NCBI GenBank assembly: GCA_900318195.1
Contig: ONJR01000162.1
Span: forward strand, 1 to 35,050
From: an uncultured Planctomycetota bacterium
GTDB taxonomy: Bacteria > Planctomycetota > Planctomycetia > Pirellulales > Thermoguttaceae
Length of the DNA stretch: 35,050 nt
Direction: 5' to 3'
Numbering within the stretch: the stretch's first letter is position 1; each line of letters starts with the position of its first letter. Below the pieces are notes generated by a model that saw nothing but the letters and a program-made list of their open reading frames with translations, was not told where the DNA came from and did no database searches. Both the position numbers and the translations under genes were made by a program. Positions 32,963 through 35,050 of the stretch are shown here, piece after piece.

Positions 32963-33079
32963 CACGTTTGAATATCAGACAAAGAGCCGCGCGCGCTCAG
33001 CAATAGGTGAAGTCACACAAAATCTCACAGGCTAAATATAATCACGAATATCGTTATATCATATTCATTCTAGCGACGC

Positions 33080-33108
33080 TTGACGTCGAGCATTGCAAGC
33101 AGTATATT
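33080..33108 (+). promoter_or_regulatory. Promoter of the GNAT-Sel1 unit
   Basis: TTGACG (33080-33085), 17-base spacer, TATATT (33103-33108), about 90 bases before the start codon at 33198. Confidence 0.65.
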
Positions 33109-33197
33109 CAATGACGTCGTCGATAGCTCGCTAACCAACGTAGCGTTGGCGTTTGCTCAATGTGCAATACAGCTCATTCATCACAAGGATTCAATCC

Positions 33198-33671
33198 ATG
33201 ACAATAATAAGACGTGCGAAGTCGGCTGACGTCGACGATATTTTAAAGTTGCTCGTTCAAGTCAATATGGTTCACCATAACGGACGACCTGATTTATTCA
33301 AAGGACCGACCACGAAGTATTCGAGCGACGAACTGTGCAAACTCATCGCAGACGAGTCAACGCCTATCTTTGTATTCTCTGATGAAACTGGCTCAATTTT
33401 GGGACACGCCTTTTGTATCGTTAAAGAAACGGTCGGCGATCGACTTCTAGCGGACGTTAAGACACTCTACATTGACGATATTTGTGTAGACGAGTCGGCG
33501 CGCGGTCAAGGCGTCGGAACCAAGCTTTATCATGCGGTTCTTGAATATGCGCGATCAATCAATTGCTATAACGTAACGCTCAACGTCTGGACGTGCAATC
33601 CCGGAGCAGTAGAATTCTATACGAAGCTCGGGCTCGTACCGCAGAAAATTGGCATGGAAACAATTTTGTAA
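33198..33671 (+). CDS. GNAT-family N-acetyltransferase
   Basis: The 157-residue protein is a single GNAT domain: N-terminal IIRRAKSADVDDILKLL, the beta4 strand LYIDDICVDESARGQGVGTKLY with the acetyl-CoA loop RGQGVG, and C-terminal NCYNVTLNVWTCNPGAVEFY. The VDESARGQGVG form is common in small-molecule and protein N-acetyltransferases; the substrate is unknown. ATG at 33198 has AAGGAT about nine bases upstream; the longer frame from 33153 lacks a site. The Sel1-repeat gene begins 50 bp downstream on the same strand, after a 6-bp stem (ATGCCG with CGGCAT, 33671-33690) without a T run, so both may be on one mRNA. Confidence 0.9.
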   Translation: MTIIRRAKSADVDDILKLLVQVNMVHHNGRPDLFKGPTTKYSSDELCKLIADESTPIFVFSDETGSILGHAFCIVKETVGDRLLADVKTLYIDDICVDESARGQGVGTKLYHAVLEYARSINCYNVTLNVWTCNPGAVEFYTKLGLVPQKIGMETIL

Positions 33672-33721
33672 TGCCGCAACGGAACGGCATGCAGACACAC
33701 CACATACTTTGCGAGGTCATT

Positions 33722-34564
33722 ATGCATTCAAGTTCTAAATCTACCGATTGGACGCGTCTCAAAATCGCGTTTTTAACGATTATTCTGATTTTTTCGGCGG
33801 CGCTATTCGTCCCTCAAAGCAAAGCCAGCCTTCAGAACGAAACGATCCCTTCTCCTGTGTTTGTCTCAGATGACGACGACGCGCTCAGCGGGATAGGCGA
33901 CTCGATCGACGAGCTCATTAAAGAGGCAGACTCAGGTTCTGTCGAAGCGATGGTTGTCTTGGGCGACTATTATGCTAAAGGTACGTTCGTCCAACAGGAT
34001 CATGCCAAGGCGTTTCAGTACTACAAGCGGGTCGCAGATTCAAACGACGAAGAATACGCTGGCATGACCGCGACTGCAGTTGGCGAAATGTATTTACAAG
34101 GGCTCGGAGTCGCAAAAGACAATAAGAAAGCGTTCGAATATTTCACACGCGCCGCTGAGGCTAACTGCGAACTGGCGTACTTCTGCCAAGGATTGTGTTA
34201 CCAAAACGGCTGGGGAATAGATAAAGACGACGTCAAAGCGATCGAGCTTTTCAATAAGGCAATTGAAGAGGGGGACGCTCGTGGCAAGCTGGGACTTGCA
34301 ATCGCGTACGGCAATGGAAGCGGAGGTTTTGACCGCGACCCTGAGCGGGCTAAACAACTCATACATGAGGCAAAGGAGGAAGTGAATATTCCCACCTTCG
34401 GAGTCGAGTGTGATAAAATTCTTGCCCAAATCGATACGAACGCGAAAGGCGAAGCCGCTTACAATCTCGGATACCGTTTGGGATATCTTGCCGGTCGATT
34501 GCTATGCGTCGGGATAATAATCGCACTAATCGTTTTCCTCGTTATGAAATTTTCGAAGCGTTAA
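33722..34564 (+). CDS. Sel1-repeat membrane-anchored protein
   Basis: The 280-residue protein has an N-terminal signal or anchor helix (about residues 14-32, IAFLTIILIFSAALFV), an acidic linker with DDDDAL, about four Sel1-like repeats (for example AMVVLGDYYAKGTF, AVGEMYLQGLGVAKDNKKAF, AYFCQGLCYQNGWGIDKDD) from residue 75 to 215, and a C-terminal membrane helix (LLCVGIIIALIVFLVMKF) with a basic end. Sel1 repeats form alpha-alpha solenoids that bind other proteins. With helices at both ends the repeats would lie on one side of the membrane, probably the periplasm. ATG at 33722 has GAGGT four bases upstream; the longer frame from 33593 overlaps the GNAT gene. Confidence 0.85.
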   Translation: MHSSSKSTDWTRLKIAFLTIILIFSAALFVPQSKASLQNETIPSPVFVSDDDDALSGIGDSIDELIKEADSGSVEAMVVLGDYYAKGTFVQQDHAKAFQYYKRVADSNDEEYAGMTATAVGEMYLQGLGVAKDNKKAFEYFTRAAEANCELAYFCQGLCYQNGWGIDKDDVKAIELFNKAIEEGDARGKLGLAIAYGNGSGGFDRDPERAKQLIHEAKEEVNIPTFGVECDKILAQIDTNAKGEAAYNLGYRLGYLAGRLLCVGIIIALIVFLVMKFSKR

Positions 34565-34848
34565 CCGTCCTGCGCTCTCGACGCTCGTTATTATACCGTG
34601 AGACTTTTACATTCTTTGTAAACGTCTCTTTTTGTCGAACGCCAACCCAATGGCGGCTTTTAAACGCTTTCCTACTTGACGAAACAGCGATCTTAGATAG
34701 AATAACGAAGTCGATAAAATTTTATCGATAAAACAATATTCATAATATTATCACTATTGTGGAATTGTTGACCGTAGCGCGTGCTTAATCGTTAAGTCGC
34801 GACGCAAACTATCCTCAAGGCTCACGCCTTCTCACAACGAAACTCCAT
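34565..34848. other. Intergenic region with a perfect palindrome
   Basis: No gene is supported in these 284 bases. The section is AT-rich from 34700 to 34760 and contains an 18-bp palindrome at 34711-34728. A small stem AAGGC/GCCTT lies at about 34817-34830. No strong promoter or terminator was identified. Confidence 0.45.
34711..34728. promoter_or_regulatory. Perfect 18-bp palindrome, possible operator
   Basis: TCGATAAAATTTTATCGA is a perfect inverted repeat of 18 bases, 120 bases before the AspT-like gene. It has no loop, so a DNA-binding dimer fits better than an RNA hairpin. Confidence 0.4.
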
Positions 34849-35050
34849 ATGAATTGGTTAAGCGAATTATTGATAGGCTCTAGCCTAGGGCACGTATTGT
34901 TCATCATATCATGTGTCATAGCGCTGGGATTGTGGCTCGGACGACTTAAAATTCGAGGAGTGGCGCTTGGCACAACATTTGTCCTGCTAGTGGGCATAGC
35001 CATGGGACACTTCGGCGCCCAGTATCCGGACTTTCTTTATACAGACGTCG
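34849..35050 (+). CDS. AspT/YidE/YbjL-type transporter, N-terminal fragment
   Basis: The open frame starts at ATG 34849 and runs off the window, giving 67 residues: MNWLSELL, a helix GSSLGHVLFIISCVIALGL, then WLGRLKIRGVALG and a second helix TTFVLLVGIAMGHFGAQYP. This is the N-terminal pattern of the AspT/YidE/YbjL duplication family of membrane transporters, where LGRIKI-x-G-x-x-LG and GxxxGHFG are typical. Those proteins have TrkA-C (RCK_C) domains in the middle and exchange carboxylates, for example aspartate and alanine in AspT. The substrate cannot be told from this part. No SD is evident. The frame is closed on the left and truncated only by the window edge. Confidence 0.8.
   Translation, partial: MNWLSELLIGSSLGHVLFIISCVIALGLWLGRLKIRGVALGTTFVLLVGIAMGHFGAQYPDFLYTDV

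Larger units (their letters stand above)
32887..33197. other. 311-bp intergenic region between divergent genes
   Basis: No gene is supported. It contains the minus-strand promoter of the zinc-ribbon block (32935-32962), an inverted repeat around it (32906-32954), the plus-strand promoter of the GNAT gene (33080-33108), and short stems in that gene's leader (CCAACG with CGTTGG at 33134-33148). Confidence 0.55.

Noticed and set aside
33671..33690. Terminator between the GNAT and Sel1 genes
   Set aside because: A 6-bp stem is present but no T run follows, so it is not called as a terminator.

Overview
The window reads like chromosome of a planctomycete-type bacterium, probably an anaerobe or microaerobe of the Pirellulales kind. 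The evidence is a pair of divergent elongation factors G of the spirochaete/planctomycete/delta (spd) types, a GldF-GldG fused ABC exporter subunit, a second YchF-like GTPase, Tat-exported and Sec-exported TIM-barrel glycosidase-like proteins, and an LptF/LptG-type permease (so a Gram-negative envelope). This assignment is inference from gene content. No rRNA, tRNA, CRISPR array, prophage or intact insertion sequence was seen.

Layout. Positions 1-1345 hold a decayed Rpn/PD-(D/E)XK_2 nuclease gene (minus strand) whose 3' end is duplicated in tandem, followed by a small cyclophilin-like protein gene (1533-1889, minus). Positions 2130-6974 are a plus-strand group behind a good sigma70-type promoter: a secreted GLUG/GDPD-like protein, a 2x[4Fe-4S] ferredoxin overlapping a NapH-like membrane protein, and a secreted GH42-like glycosidase ending in a terminator. 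Next come an EF-G of the spdEFG2/mtEFG2 type (7093-9186), a MurQ/GCKR-like tandem SIS protein (9365-11194), and a TPP riboswitch in front of thi4 (11294-12259).

Positions 12471-19573 form a minus-strand block read MoxR ATPase, UvrD/PcrA helicase, an uncharacterised protein, SNF2 helicase, LptF/G-like permease, with a promoter at 19654-19681. EF-G of the spdEFG1 type follows (19723-21828, minus). A 460-bp structured intergenic region separates it from a plus-strand set: UPF0173 hydrolase, GldA-like ATPase, GldFG fusion. A Tat-exported GH20-like protein lies at 26847-27863.

Positions 28007-32886 are a minus-strand block read zinc-ribbon coiled-coil protein, YchF-like GTPase, nitroreductase and two paralogous double-GNAT proteins. 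The right end carries a GNAT acetyltransferase, a Sel1-repeat membrane protein and the start of an AspT/YidE-type transporter cut by the window edge.

How the parts fit. The two EF-Gs probably divide translocation and ribosome recycling, as shown for Borrelia and mitochondria. The riboswitch-thi4 unit makes the thiazole half of thiamin and carries the His-type active site of sulfide-using, catalytic Thi4s, which suits an anoxic, sulfide-containing habitat. The secreted glycosidase-like proteins and the cytosolic SIS protein suggest use of host or algal sugars. I found no clear new defence or mobile system. The least explained items are the mosaic duplicated Rpn tail, the conserved unknown protein between two helicases, the split ferredoxin/NapH pair and the structured 22.0-22.15 kb region.
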